Positions 6,997 through 13,241 are shown, counted from the first letter of the stretch. The stretch is 13,241 bases of DNA from Candidatus Omnitrophota bacterium (GCA_022013205.1 JAKLQT010000148.1:1-13241), one strand, 5' to 3'. The notes: generated from the sequence alone by a model not told the origin. Translations and numbers: made by a program.

Positions 6997-7273
6997 ATGA
7001 AAAAGATTCTTGCTAATCATGATAAATTGCTGAAAGCGGTAAAAGCGCGCATTCAAACAGCACAAGTTAAAGCTGTTTTTATCAGTTAATGCTGGAGATG
7101 AAGTGTATCAAAATGGTTTTTTCGAATTTAATATCACAAAGATGATTGAATATATTCAGAAACACTCTGGTGATATTAAACTTGAGACAGTTGCAGTAGA
7201 GGATTTTTTAATTACCAAGAAGGGTTATGAGGCTTACATTGAATACTGGAATGATAAATTAAAACAACAATGA
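6997..7273 (+). pseudogene. Chimeric remnant: DUF1016-like N-terminus joined to a ParB-like-family fragment, frameshifted
   Basis: From ATG 6997 the first 30 residues (LLKAVKARIQTAQVKAV) resemble the start of DUF1016 PD-(D/E)XK nucleases, up to the usual SVN motif. TAA at 7087-7089 ends this frame. Dropping one T from the run at 7076-7080 continues it as LSVNAGDEVYQNGFFEFNITKM and on to TGA at 7271-7273. The second half resembles short ParB-like proteins with an FNITKM block and a terminal KKGYEAYIEYWNDKL, but the centre of that family is missing. I read this as two gene ends fused by deletion and then frameshifted. The family matches are from memory of sequence patterns and should be searched. 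Confidence 0.5.
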
Positions 7274-7301
7274 TTTTGCATAGAGTTCTCGGAGGATGAA
7301 G

Positions 7302-7880
7302 GTGGAAAATATTGGTAGAAATGATCCATGCCATTGCGGTAGAGGGAAGAAGTACAAGAAATGTTGTTTAACTGAAGAAGGGCGAAGAACGAATAACGGC
7401 GGGGCAGATGAATGTTCGGTACTTGACGACTGGGGGTATGAATTGTTTGGATTTCGTTTTCCGGAAATCGCCGAGAAAGAAACACGCAGTATCACGATTA
7501 TGGAAAATAGAAGTTTTGATCTGCCTGCTGGAACATACGTTTTTCATGAAATGTTTTGCCGTGAACGCAATTGTGATTGCAGACGGGTGTTCTTTTATGT
7601 CACAACTTTGCCTCGACACGATCTAGAAGCGGTCGTGTGTTTTGGATGGGAGTCGACGGATTTTTATAGAAATTGGTATAAAGATGATGATCCTCTAATG
7701 ATTGCCGAGCTTAAAGGACCTTCCCTTAATTTGGGGAGTCCGCAGCCAGAGCATTCACCGGCAATTCTTAAGTTTGTCAGAGATGTTTTGATTAAAGATC
7801 GGAATTATATGGAACGTATCAAGTGCCATTACAGTATGTTTAAAGGGGATGTTGATAAGAGAGGGATAGTGGATCGATGA
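7302..7880 (+). CDS. SEC-C motif protein of unknown function (first of a pair)
   Basis: From a GTG at 7302 the product has 192 residues. Residues 4-22 are a SEC-C zinc-binding motif (IGRNDPCHCGRGKKYKKCC, with Cys 10, 12, 21 and 22), like the one at the end of SecA and in many small adaptor proteins. The remainder (FDLPAGTYVFHEMFC, CDCRRVFFYV, VCFGWESTDFY) is predicted soluble alpha/beta, has three further Cys (CRERNCDC) and matches no domain I can name. Start choice: GGAGG at 7291-7295 abuts the in-frame ATG at 7296, too close for use, but lies six bases from GTG 7302. That GTG start also puts the Cys at the same positions as in the next gene. It follows the remnant ORF by 28 bases. Confidence 0.7.
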   Translation: MENIGRNDPCHCGRGKKYKKCCLTEEGRRTNNGGADECSVLDDWGYELFGFRFPEIAEKETRSITIMENRSFDLPAGTYVFHEMFCRERNCDCRRVFFYVTTLPRHDLEAVVCFGWESTDFYRNWYKDDDPLMIAELKGPSLNLGSPQPEHSPAILKFVRDVLIKDRNYMERIKCHYSMFKGDVDKRGIVDR

Positions 7881-7929
7881 CTGCCAGGCGTGTTTTTTGA
7901 CAGTATAGAAAAAACAAATAGATTAAGAT

Positions 7930-8541
7930 ATGTTGAAAATACAACGTAATGAATCCTGTCCATGTGGTAGCGGCAAGAAATACAAAAAGTGTTGCCTTGC
8001 AGATCCATCAAAGAATGCTGAAATGAGGCGTGCATTATCTATTGCTTCTACCCATAATGAGATAAAGGTGATGCTCAACAAACCAATAAACATTTACCGG
8101 TTGAAAATTGAGCTTATCTCAATGGGATGTCGGAATATTACCAGAGAAGTGTCAAGAGGCGTGGACATTGACGGGAAACACACCCTTTATGACCTTCATA
8201 TGGAGATACAAGATTTATTTGGTTGGGATAACGATCATATGTTTTCTTTCTATCTTGGAGAGGAATTATATGATCGAAAAAATGAATATTCAGCAAATCC
8301 ATTAGGAGAACACATGCTTACTAGTTGGGGGCCGCCTTCAAAGCCTGCCAGTGAAACCGAATTAAGGGATTTAAATTTATCAGAAGGTTTTTCCTTCTTC
8401 TATCTATTTGATTACGGCGATGAATTGATACACAGAGTGACTGTTGAAAACATCCGTGAAATGACGTCAAAAGAGTCGAGTGTTGTGATCCACTTAGACA
8501 AGATTGGTATCGCCCCTTCTCAATACGCGTATGATGAATGA
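7930..8541 (+). CDS. SEC-C motif fused to a plasmid pRiA4b ORF-3-like (IS1096 TnpR-type passenger) domain
   Basis: The 203-residue product starts with a SEC-C motif (RNESCPCGSGKKYKKCC, Cys 10, 12, 21 and 22). From about residue 53 it continues with the pRiA4b ORF-3-like fold: IYRLKIEL, HTLYDLHMEIQDLFGW, HMFSFYLG, then SFFYLFDYGDELIHRV and a final PSQYAYDE. This family is found as passenger or orphan genes on plasmids and insertion elements; its biochemical role is not established. The gene begins 49 bases after the previous SEC-C gene on the same strand and is likely in the same transcript. The ribosome site before ATG 7930 is weak (AAG). Confidence 0.8.
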   Translation: MLKIQRNESCPCGSGKKYKKCCLADPSKNAEMRRALSIASTHNEIKVMLNKPINIYRLKIELISMGCRNITREVSRGVDIDGKHTLYDLHMEIQDLFGWDNDHMFSFYLGEELYDRKNEYSANPLGEHMLTSWGPPSKPASETELRDLNLSEGFSFFYLFDYGDELIHRVTVENIREMTSKESSVVIHLDKIGIAPSQYAYDE

Positions 8542-8558
8542 TCTTGTGGATAAGTATA

Positions 8559-9024
8559 ATGACAAAACAAGTAACTATTAAAAAAAATAATCGGTTCGAG
8601 TGAATCGACAACCATCGAATGGAAACAATCATTAGCTGAGACGGATGATATTAGCAAAACGATTGCGGCTTTTGCCAATACGGAGGGTGGAAAGGTTTGT
8701 CGGGGTGACGGATGGGGGCGAATTAAAAGGAATTACAGTGGGAAAGGCGACCATTGAGAAGTATGGTTCAGGAATATATTTGGAAAATGAGTTATGCTTA
8801 AAGAACGGAAATAAAAAGCCTGTTTACGAAATAACACCGAACCAAACAAAGGTCATATTCAAATCACAGGTTGAGGATGTTACCGTTGTTGAGTTGGACG
8901 AGACAGTGCTGAGTCAGTTGAATAAGAGGCAGAAGCAATTTGTAGTGATTTAAAGGATCTTTTGAATAAAAATATTGCAAAGAAGATAGGTGGTGGCAAG
9001 TATGTTCGCTATGTTATTAGGTAA
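8559..9024 (+). pseudogene. Second AlbA_2 family gene, with frameshifts and an internal deletion
   Basis: ATG 8559 opens MTKQVTIKK and loses frame in a run of eight A (8580-8587). The next frame reads SSESTTIEWKQSLAE and TIAAFANTEGGKV, then shifts again near 8690-8697 into VGVTDGGELKGITVGKATIEK. That block is joined directly to KYGSGIYLEN, which in relatives lies more than 200 residues later, so the ATP-binding core's second half is missing. The tail ITPNQTKVIFKS and LNKRQKQFVV follows, ends at TAA 8951-8953, and a winged-helix end (KKIGGGKYVRYVIR) resumes in a different frame to TAA 9022-9024. Four lesions make function very unlikely. It is a distant relative of the 2818-4226 pseudogene, not a recent copy. 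The 8645-8953 open frame is only a piece of it. Confidence 0.8.
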
Positions 9025-9025
9025 T

Positions 9026-9072
9026 TCTTGCGTGCATCTTGCGTGCAACGACGAGTTGACGCGAGCTTGACG
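9026..9072 (+). repeat. 11-base tandem and TTGACG pair with 11-base phasing upstream of 9094
   Basis: TCTTGCGTGCA occurs twice head to tail at 9026-9047. TTGACG then occurs at 9056-9061 and 9067-9072, again 11 bases apart. The block lies between the AlbA_2 pseudogene and the ribosome site of 9094-9474. Spacing of one helical turn suits a protein-binding site, but it may simply be the remains of a repetitive linker. Confidence 0.55.
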
Positions 9073-9093
9073 TAAGGTTAAAGGAGAAAGGTT

Positions 9094-9474
9094 ATGGATG
9101 CAAAAGATGTTGCAAAAAAACTGGCGAAGATAATGACATTGCATTGTTGTCGGAATACTTTTATTGAAGAGCTTCATACGGGCACAACGCCTTCTTCTAA
9201 GACGGGTGATTTTAGTGATGTGAAAGTAGTGACGCCCTATGGCGAAATTCCTTGGACAAAAATCGCAAGGATTTCCAATGAAGAAATGAAAAAGTTAAAC
9301 AAGGAAATCGCTAACAAAATTTATACTTTTTTAGATCAACTTATCTCTAAAGGAACAGTGCCAATGCATCCGGTTTATTTTTTTGAGCCCAAAGATTGGG
9401 ATGATCCTGAGATTGATCCGGATATTAAATTTGCTTTTGATAAGTTGAGCGAAGAGAAAGGTAAAGAAAAATAA
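9094..9474 (+). CDS. Small soluble protein, not recognised
   Basis: The ATG at 9094 follows AAAGGAGAAAGG (9079-9090), a good ribosome site, and encodes 126 residues. The sequence has a Cys pair near the N-terminus (TLHCCRNTFIEELHTG), a stretch VVTPYGEIPWTKIARISNEEM, a helical KLNKEIANKIYTFLDQLI and an acidic C-terminal tail rich in Asp, Glu and Lys. There is no signal peptide or membrane segment. I do not recognise the family. The GEIPW and DWDDPEIDPD blocks look like conserved signatures for a search. The gene is separated from its neighbours and probably has its own promoter. It converges with the minus-strand HTH gene, whose stop is 27 bases away. Confidence 0.65.
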   Translation: MDAKDVAKKLAKIMTLHCCRNTFIEELHTGTTPSSKTGDFSDVKVVTPYGEIPWTKIARISNEEMKKLNKEIANKIYTFLDQLISKGTVPMHPVYFFEPKDWDDPEIDPDIKFAFDKLSEEKGKEK

Positions 9475-9501
9475 AGAAATTTCTTCTCGCTAATGGAAAA
9501 A

Positions 9502-9990
9502 CTATTTGAGGCTTCGTAGCTGCCTTTCAGTTATCATTTCCTCTTTGCCATGTTTTAGAATGTATTCCTGCTTTTCCGGTGGTAGTTTTAAAATGTTTAA
9601 TATTTGGTGCACTCTTATCCTTGATATTCCCAGTTTCTTTGCTAGTTGGCTTTGGTTTAGCTCTTCAACCTCCATTATCTTTTTAAAAGTTGACGCTTTG
9701 GTTAACGGGTTAATATAGGAATCGAGGTGTTTTTGGTGTTGAAGTTTTCGCTTGGAAATGATTCTATCTCGTTGCAGTTCAAAGTCATATGAGAAGTTCT
9801 TACAGCAGTGTTGCGGGGGAGGGTACATTATTCTACAGTGAGCAGGACAAAAAAAGCCGAAAGAGGTTGATGTTGTATTGCAAGACTTGACCCCCGCATT
9901 CCTATGTATATGCTTGTCTGTTTCGGATAAGATCTTTGTTATCTTATAATATGGTATGTTAAGCCTTTTTCTGATACTATATATTCGCAT
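9502..9990 (-). CDS. ParB/KorB-type helix-turn-helix protein with an internal REP-like insertion
   Basis: The 162-residue product has an HTH at residues 113-145 (LNQSQLAKKLGISRIR, then LNILKLPPEKQEYIL). This fold is shared with ParB/KorB and recombinase-associated proteins, so DNA binding is likely. The start is well supported: AGGAGGT lies five bases before ATG 9988-9990. The C-terminal 80 residues align with the pseudogene at 1871-2268. The N-terminal 45 do not, and the junction coincides with a REP-like sequence read as GVKSCNT (9881-9895). A Cys/His-rich stretch follows it (FFCPAHCRIMYPPPQHCC); four or five of these residues could mimic a zinc site but may be a translated insert. So this may be a chimera that kept an open frame. 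It is intact, unlike its paralogue. Confidence 0.6.
   Translation of the reverse strand: MRIYSIRKRLNIPYYKITKILSETDKHIHRNAGVKSCNTTSTSFGFFCPAHCRIMYPPPQHCCKNFSYDFELQRDRIISKRKLQHQKHLDSYINPLTKASTFKKIMEVEELNQSQLAKKLGISRIRVHQILNILKLPPEKQEYILKHGKEEMITERQLRSLK
9881..9895 (+). repeat. REP-like motif, copy 1 (inside the HTH gene)
   Basis: CAAGACTTGACCCCC matches the core of two further copies (10333-10347 and the reverse strand of 11499-11514), with the common form AAGACCTGACCCCC and an ATT a few bases before. Such motifs are typical targets of REP-associated tyrosine transposases, one of which survives as a remnant at 10116. Confidence 0.55.
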
Positions 9991-10115
9991 CGGTTACCTC
10001 CTGATTATTTGGTCGTTAAGTAACCTAAATATATCAGATTTCTAATTGGTAATCGATGCTTTTCTGTTTCCTCCTATTTTTCAACCCCTTACAGCATATT
10101 TATCACAAAATTTAA

Positions 10116-10334
10116 GAAAGAACCGAAATTCCTAAGAATCAAAGATATCTAGGAAGGCCGGGGCTTGAGGATTTATTTGAAGGAGCTATTGCGAAAGAAC
10201 AACGGAATAGAAAGATAAGCGAAGCAATAGAAGAATTTGGCTATAGCCAGAAAGAAATATCCGACTACCTACAGATGCATTATTCAACCATAAGCCGCTT
10301 GTTGAAAAAAGGGGAAGGAAAACGTCAAAATTAA
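10116..10334 (+). pseudogene. C-terminal remnant of a REP-associated tyrosine (Y1) transposase
   Basis: The open frame reads PKNQRYLGRPGLEDLF, then KEQRNRKISEAIEEFGY and a helix-turn-helix (SQKEISDYLQMHYSTISRLL), ending at TAA 10332-10334. This is the characteristic end of RAYT/Y1-type single-strand transposases, after the HUH and Tyr catalytic part. Everything upstream is gone: an in-frame TAA sits at 10113-10115 and no HUH motif is visible in any frame nearby. A REP-like motif begins at the stop codon. The remnant cannot be catalytic, but it explains the related repeats in the window. Confidence 0.8.
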
Positions 10335-10347
10335 AGACCTGCCCCCC
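10333..10347 (+). repeat. REP-like motif, copy 2 (at the transposase stop codon)
   Basis: AAAGACCTGCCCCCC overlaps the transposase TAA and is the forward partner of the reverse-oriented copy at 11499-11514. The two enclose the minus-strand gene between them. Confidence 0.6.
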
Positions 10348-10418
10348 TCTAACAGAAAATGTAACAAAATATTCTATATGTACTACGTGAACTAAAGGTT
10401 TAAAAGCGCACGTTGATA

Positions 10419-11480
10419 TTAGATCGCATTCTCTATAATATTAAGGTGGGCATTTGGGGTAGAGGGGCCAAGACGAGAAAACACTGTTCTAAGTGGAATA
10501 AATAAAAACCTGGCAGAACTTACCCTTGCCAGTTTAGGAATTGAATTAAACGTGATAAAAACTTGTCTTTCACCTCCAATATTGTAATGCGCGTCGGCGG
10601 CGAGTGGGTATTCTTGAATAATCCGGTCCGTCACCAGGTTCACCAAAACCAGCCGGCGGCCCGTATCATCCCTACATTCCGCAATGAAAAGCGGATTGCC
10701 ATAACGGAACAGTATCAAATACCCTTTGAAAAAACCCGGTGCAGCACGGGTAAGGAGCTCTCTCAACTTTTTAATTTCCCCCGGTTCAGGCTGTAGCTCA
10801 GTCGTTCCATGGATAATGCGTACTGCCGCCTTTAAGGCATCATCTATCTCCTCCGGTTTCTGCACTTCAATTATTTTAATTCCGGAATTATTGTTCCGCT
10901 TACCGAATTCTTCGACGCGATGAGGCCCCAACACGTATTTATTTACTGCTGAAGCAAAAACGGATAATTTAGCTCCTTGCTCATATTTCTCAACGAAATA
11001 TTCGTCCTTGATGTTCGAATTTGGGCTCTTGTTATTATATTTAACATTGGCCAGCAGAACCCGGCGCGTCTGCATATTTATCACCGCCAGATATTTTGTA
11101 TTGTGGTAGCTATATTCCGCAATATACAAAGGGTTCCCTTCTTCGGAGAATACGAAGGTTCCCCTCTCCCAATACACGCGTAGCCTCTTGCTTCTCTTAA
11201 GATAATCATTCAAGGGCGTTAACATTTTATTTTCTACAGATGCAGGAATGGGCTGTCCCAGTTTATTTCCGATCTTTTTTATCGCCTCGGATAATTCATG
11301 TCTCATAGCCTCCGGGGACTCTTTAATAAGATAATCATTTAAAGCCTTCCGCATTGCGCCTTGTAAGTGTTTAATATTGTTATAAGTTCCTTTCATCACC
11401 TCCAAAGCACGGGAAAAACCCTCTTTCATATCATTTTGGTTTGCCACCCGGATTGTTTTGAACTGGAAACCATCCACCAA
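10419..11480 (-). CDS. Unrecognised protein made of two diverged internal repeats
   Basis: The frame gives 353 residues with no signal peptide or membrane segment. It is built of two copies of one unit of about 130-200 residues. Residues 6-32 (KTIRVANQNDMKEGFSRALE) match 202-228 (KIIEVQKPEEIDDALKAAVR), and GTFVFSEEGNPLYIAEYSYH near 106 matches GYLILFRYGNPLFIAECRDD near 254, each followed by an LAVINMQTRRVL or LVLVNLVTDRII strand. I do not recognise the family; the GNPL(Y/F)IAE signature may help a search. The only available start is TTG at 11478-11480, without a ribosome site. The frame stays open upstream through the REP-like motif at 11499-11514, so the true N-terminus may have been cut off by that repeat. 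It stands alone between two REP copies. Confidence 0.55.
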   Translation of the reverse strand: MVDGFQFKTIRVANQNDMKEGFSRALEVMKGTYNNIKHLQGAMRKALNDYLIKESPEAMRHELSEAIKKIGNKLGQPIPASVENKMLTPLNDYLKRSKRLRVYWERGTFVFSEEGNPLYIAEYSYHNTKYLAVINMQTRRVLLANVKYNNKSPNSNIKDEYFVEKYEQGAKLSVFASAVNKYVLGPHRVEEFGKRNNNSGIKIIEVQKPEEIDDALKAAVRIIHGTTELQPEPGEIKKLRELLTRAAPGFFKGYLILFRYGNPLFIAECRDDTGRRLVLVNLVTDRIIQEYPLAADAHYNIGGERQVFITFNSIPKLARVSSARFLFIPLRTVFSRLGPSTPNAHLNIIENAI

Positions 11481-11498
11481 TTGGATGGGGGAGGTAAG

Positions 11499-11514
11499 TG
11501 GGGTCAGGTCTGAA
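11499..11514 (-). repeat. REP-like motif, copy 3 (inverted)
   Basis: On the plus strand it reads TGGGGTCAGGTCTGAA; the reverse complement aligns with copies 1 and 2 (AGACCTGACCCC). It lies 20 bases outside the first usable codon of the minus-strand gene, within a frame that remains open. Confidence 0.6.
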
Positions 11515-11591
11515 ATATTGACAAAGTAACAGTTTAAATGCTTGGATATTTCTATCTTTAATGATTTCTAGTGCATTTCCCTGTAAGGTGT

Positions 11592-11597
11592 TATAAT
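11592..11597 (+). promoter_or_regulatory. Consensus -10 box upstream of the mlaE-mlaF operon
   Basis: A perfect TATAAT stands 85 bases before the first possible mlaE start. The -35 position holds only TAGTGC, so the promoter may be weak or activator-dependent. Transcription would begin near 11604 and immediately include the hairpin at 11614. Confidence 0.5.
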
Positions 11598-11613
11598 ATA
11601 AAAGTCTAGTAAA

Positions 11614-11642
11614 ACGCCACGGAGGGGCTCCGCGGCGTTTTT
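11614..11642 (+). terminator. Terminator-like hairpin in the mlaE leader
   Basis: ACGCC (11614-11618) pairs with GGCGT (11634-11638) and CGGAG (11620-11624) with CTCCG (11628-11632), with one A-C mismatch and a GGG loop. Five T follow. Because it lies after the -10 box and before mlaE, it would act as a leader attenuator unless transcription of mlaE starts downstream. Confidence 0.75.
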
Positions 11643-11676
11643 GGTTTTAGGTGGTTAGTTCTTCAGGGAAGTATTC

Positions 11677-12843
11677 TTGCTGGCAATAAAAAGACTGGTG
11701 TTTAATGATAGTGTTATTATGTTAGAAAAAGTTGCTTTTGATTATTCAATACCAAAAACGCTTCTTGTTAAATTAGGAGGAGATTGGCAGATTTCTGCCG
11801 GGCTTCTCCCGATAACTGAGATTACTGCGCAACTCACCAGCCATCCTGATATCACACAAATTAATCTTAGTGTTTCGCAAGAGTTACAGTGGGACAGCGG
11901 GCTTATTGCTTTTTTGCTTAAGTTAGTTAGGGAGTGCGAGCAAAAGAATATTCAGGTTGATCACAAAAATTTACCGCAGGGAGCGCAGAAGCTTCTCGAG
12001 CTTGCTTTAAAGGTACATGAAAAAAATATTTTACCTCAAGAGACGCGCGAGTCGTTTTTTGAAAAAGCCGGAGAGAGGGTTTTTCAAATTTACAAAAGCC
12101 TGTGCTCAGTGCTTGATTTCCTGGGGGATATTACAGTTTCCTTTGGCCGCGTAATTACAGGTAAAGCATATTTTCGCTGGGATGATTTTATGCTTATTGT
12201 CCAGAGATGCGGGGTAGATACATTAATGCTTGTTTGTTTGATAAGTTTATTAGTCGGCATGATCCTGGCCTTTGTCGGGTCAATACAGCTTAAAATTTTC
12301 GGGGCGCAAATATTTGTTGCCGATATAGTCGGGATCGCAATGGTGCGCGTATTGGCAGCAGTGATGACAGGGATTATTCTGGCCGGACGCATCGGGGCGT
12401 CTTTCGCGGCAGAGCTGGGGATGATGGAATCAAGCGAGGAAATTGACGCGCTTAAAACATTAGGTGTTTCTCCTGTTGAGTTTTTAGTTATCCCGCGTGT
12501 CTTGGCATTAGTAATGATGATGCCGATTTTAACAATATATGCGGACATGATGGGCATATTGGGCGGTTTTATTATCAGCGTGGGTATGCTTAAGCTTAAT
12601 CCAATTGAATATTTGAATCATACTCAAGCCGCTGTACAGCTTAGTTTTGTGTGGGTGGGGCTTATTCATAGTATTGTTTTTGGCGTGATTGTCTCAGTTT
12701 CCGGGTGTCTGCGTGGTATTAATTGCGAAAGAAACGCAGCTGGTGTGGGAATGGCAACTACCTCGGCAGTAGTTACCGGAATAACCGGTATTGTAATCGC
12801 GACCGCAATCATTACATTTATTTGTCAGATTTTGGGGGTATAA
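11677..12843 (+). CDS. mlaE: MlaE-family phospholipid/ABC permease with an N-terminal STAS-like domain
   Basis: This inner-membrane permease works with an MlaF ATPase and MlaD substrate-binding proteins in lipid traffic between inner and outer membrane. The first 115 residues resemble a STAS/MlaB-like domain (VKLGGDWQISAGLLPI), a fusion seen in many bacteria. Residues 150-388 form the MlaE core: helices near 181-203, 215-247, 270-300, 318-342 and 360-385, with GRIGASFAAELG at 237-248, EEIDALKTLGVSP from 254 and VIPR after it. These are the family signature that couples to the ATPase. The start is uncertain: TTG 11677 has GGGAAG upstream, while ATG 11719 gives a more usual N-terminus but no ribosome site. 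The stop is three bases from the next ATG, so the two genes form an operon. Confidence 0.88.
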   Translation: MLAIKRLVFNDSVIMLEKVAFDYSIPKTLLVKLGGDWQISAGLLPITEITAQLTSHPDITQINLSVSQELQWDSGLIAFLLKLVRECEQKNIQVDHKNLPQGAQKLLELALKVHEKNILPQETRESFFEKAGERVFQIYKSLCSVLDFLGDITVSFGRVITGKAYFRWDDFMLIVQRCGVDTLMLVCLISLLVGMILAFVGSIQLKIFGAQIFVADIVGIAMVRVLAAVMTGIILAGRIGASFAAELGMMESSEEIDALKTLGVSPVEFLVIPRVLALVMMMPILTIYADMMGILGGFIISVGMLKLNPIEYLNHTQAAVQLSFVWVGLIHSIVFGVIVSVSGCLRGINCERNAAGVGMATTSAVVTGITGIVIATAIITFICQILGV

Positions 12844-12846
12844 CCT

Positions 12847-13241
12847 ATGGATTCAACAGGACTGCCGGTTATTGAAGTGCAAGATCTTGATCTCGGGTAT
12901 AACAATACCCCGGTGATGCGTAATATTAGCTTTAGCGTGAATAAAGGCGATATCTTTATTGTCATGGGTGTAAGCGGATGCGGTAAGAGCACTTTGCTTA
13001 AGAGCCTGATTGGCCTTAAGGAACCGGATAAGGGTAAGGTTTTATACTCCGGAAAGAGTTTTTGGGATGAAGATGAAATAGGACAAAAAAATATTATGCG
13101 GAGTTTTGGGGTTCTTTATCAGAGCGGAGCGCTATGGAGTTCTTTTACAGTCGGAGAGAATGTGGCGCTTCCTTTGCAGCTTTATACAAAGTTATCTCTT
13201 CAACAGATACAGGAAATAGTATCGTTAAAACTTTCGCTGGT
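12847..13241 (+). CDS. mlaF: MlaF-family ABC transporter ATPase (partial, cut by the window edge)
   Basis: The 131 visible residues start at ATG 12847, three bases after the mlaE stop. Residues 9-40 form the usual beta strands (IEVQDLDLGYNN, ISFSVNKGDIF). Walker A is GVSGCGKST at 41-49, and the Q-loop region reads FGVLYQSGALWSSFTVGENV near 88-107. That block is typical of MlaF/Ttg2A-type ATPases. The signature motif, Walker B and H-loop lie beyond the edge. It supplies ATP hydrolysis to the MlaE permease, and an mlaD-type gene is expected next. Confidence 0.88.
   Translation, partial: MDSTGLPVIEVQDLDLGYNNTPVMRNISFSVNKGDIFIVMGVSGCGKSTLLKSLIGLKEPDKGKVLYSGKSFWDEDEIGQKNIMRSFGVLYQSGALWSSFTVGENVALPLQLYTKLSLQQIQEIVSLKLSL

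Noticed and set aside
11518..11523. TTGACA as a perfect -35 box
   Set aside because: No -10-like sequence lies 16-19 bases downstream, and the box is part of the REP-like flank.
12090..12557. Minus-strand open frame of 155 residues opposite mlaE
   Set aside because: It is Ser/Thr/Ile-rich antisense of a conserved membrane protein, with no ribosome site.

Overview
The window is an accessory, heavily decayed stretch of a bacterial chromosome (roughly 40% G+C by eye) that ends in a conserved housekeeping operon. The last two genes, an MlaE-type permease and an MlaF-type ATPase, point to a diderm bacterium. The REP/RAYT-type repeats, the short GIY-YIG insert and the AlbA_2, SEC-C and small HTH proteins resemble uncultured lineages such as Candidatus Omnitrophota. 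That placement is an inference from gene style, not a demonstrated assignment.

Layout. 1-1318: the end of a probable AbiEi-like antitoxin gene overlapping an AbiEii-type nucleotidyltransferase toxin gene. The toxin gene carries an in-frame 326-327 bp insert that encodes a complete GIY-YIG nuclease domain and is bounded by GC-rich terminal inverted repeats. 1339-1932: a DUF6933-like protein, meeting a nonsense-mutated HTH gene on the minus strand. 2323-2702: a short repeated motif, an intrinsic terminator and a small ORF. 2818-4226: an AlbA_2-type (Schlafen-like) regulator gene broken by one nonsense codon and one frameshift, with a 24-bp tandem repeat in its linker. 4236-6647: an intact 803-residue primase-helicase of the TOTE conflict-system type, followed by a strong terminator. 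6997-7273: a small chimeric remnant. 7302-8541: two consecutive genes starting with almost identical SEC-C zinc motifs, the second carrying a pRiA4b ORF-3-like domain. 8559-9024: a second, more degraded AlbA_2 gene. 9094-9474: an unrecognised small protein. 9502-9990 (minus): a ParB/KorB-like HTH protein, paralogous to the pseudogene near 1871-2268. 10116-10334: the tail of a REP-associated (Y1) transposase. 10419-11480 (minus): an unrecognised protein made of two diverged repeats, flanked by inverted REP-like copies. 11592-13241: a promoter -10 box, a hairpin with a T-run, and then mlaE-mlaF.

Functionally, the left 9 kb looks like a defence/conflict island (an AbiE-like toxin, a TOTE primase-helicase and AlbA_2 regulators) undergoing decay. 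The right end returns to core envelope lipid transport. Small repeats related to a tyrosine transposase occur at gene edges and inside one gene, and appear to have helped shape the region. Five or more single-base lesions could be real decay or assembly error. Reads would decide.
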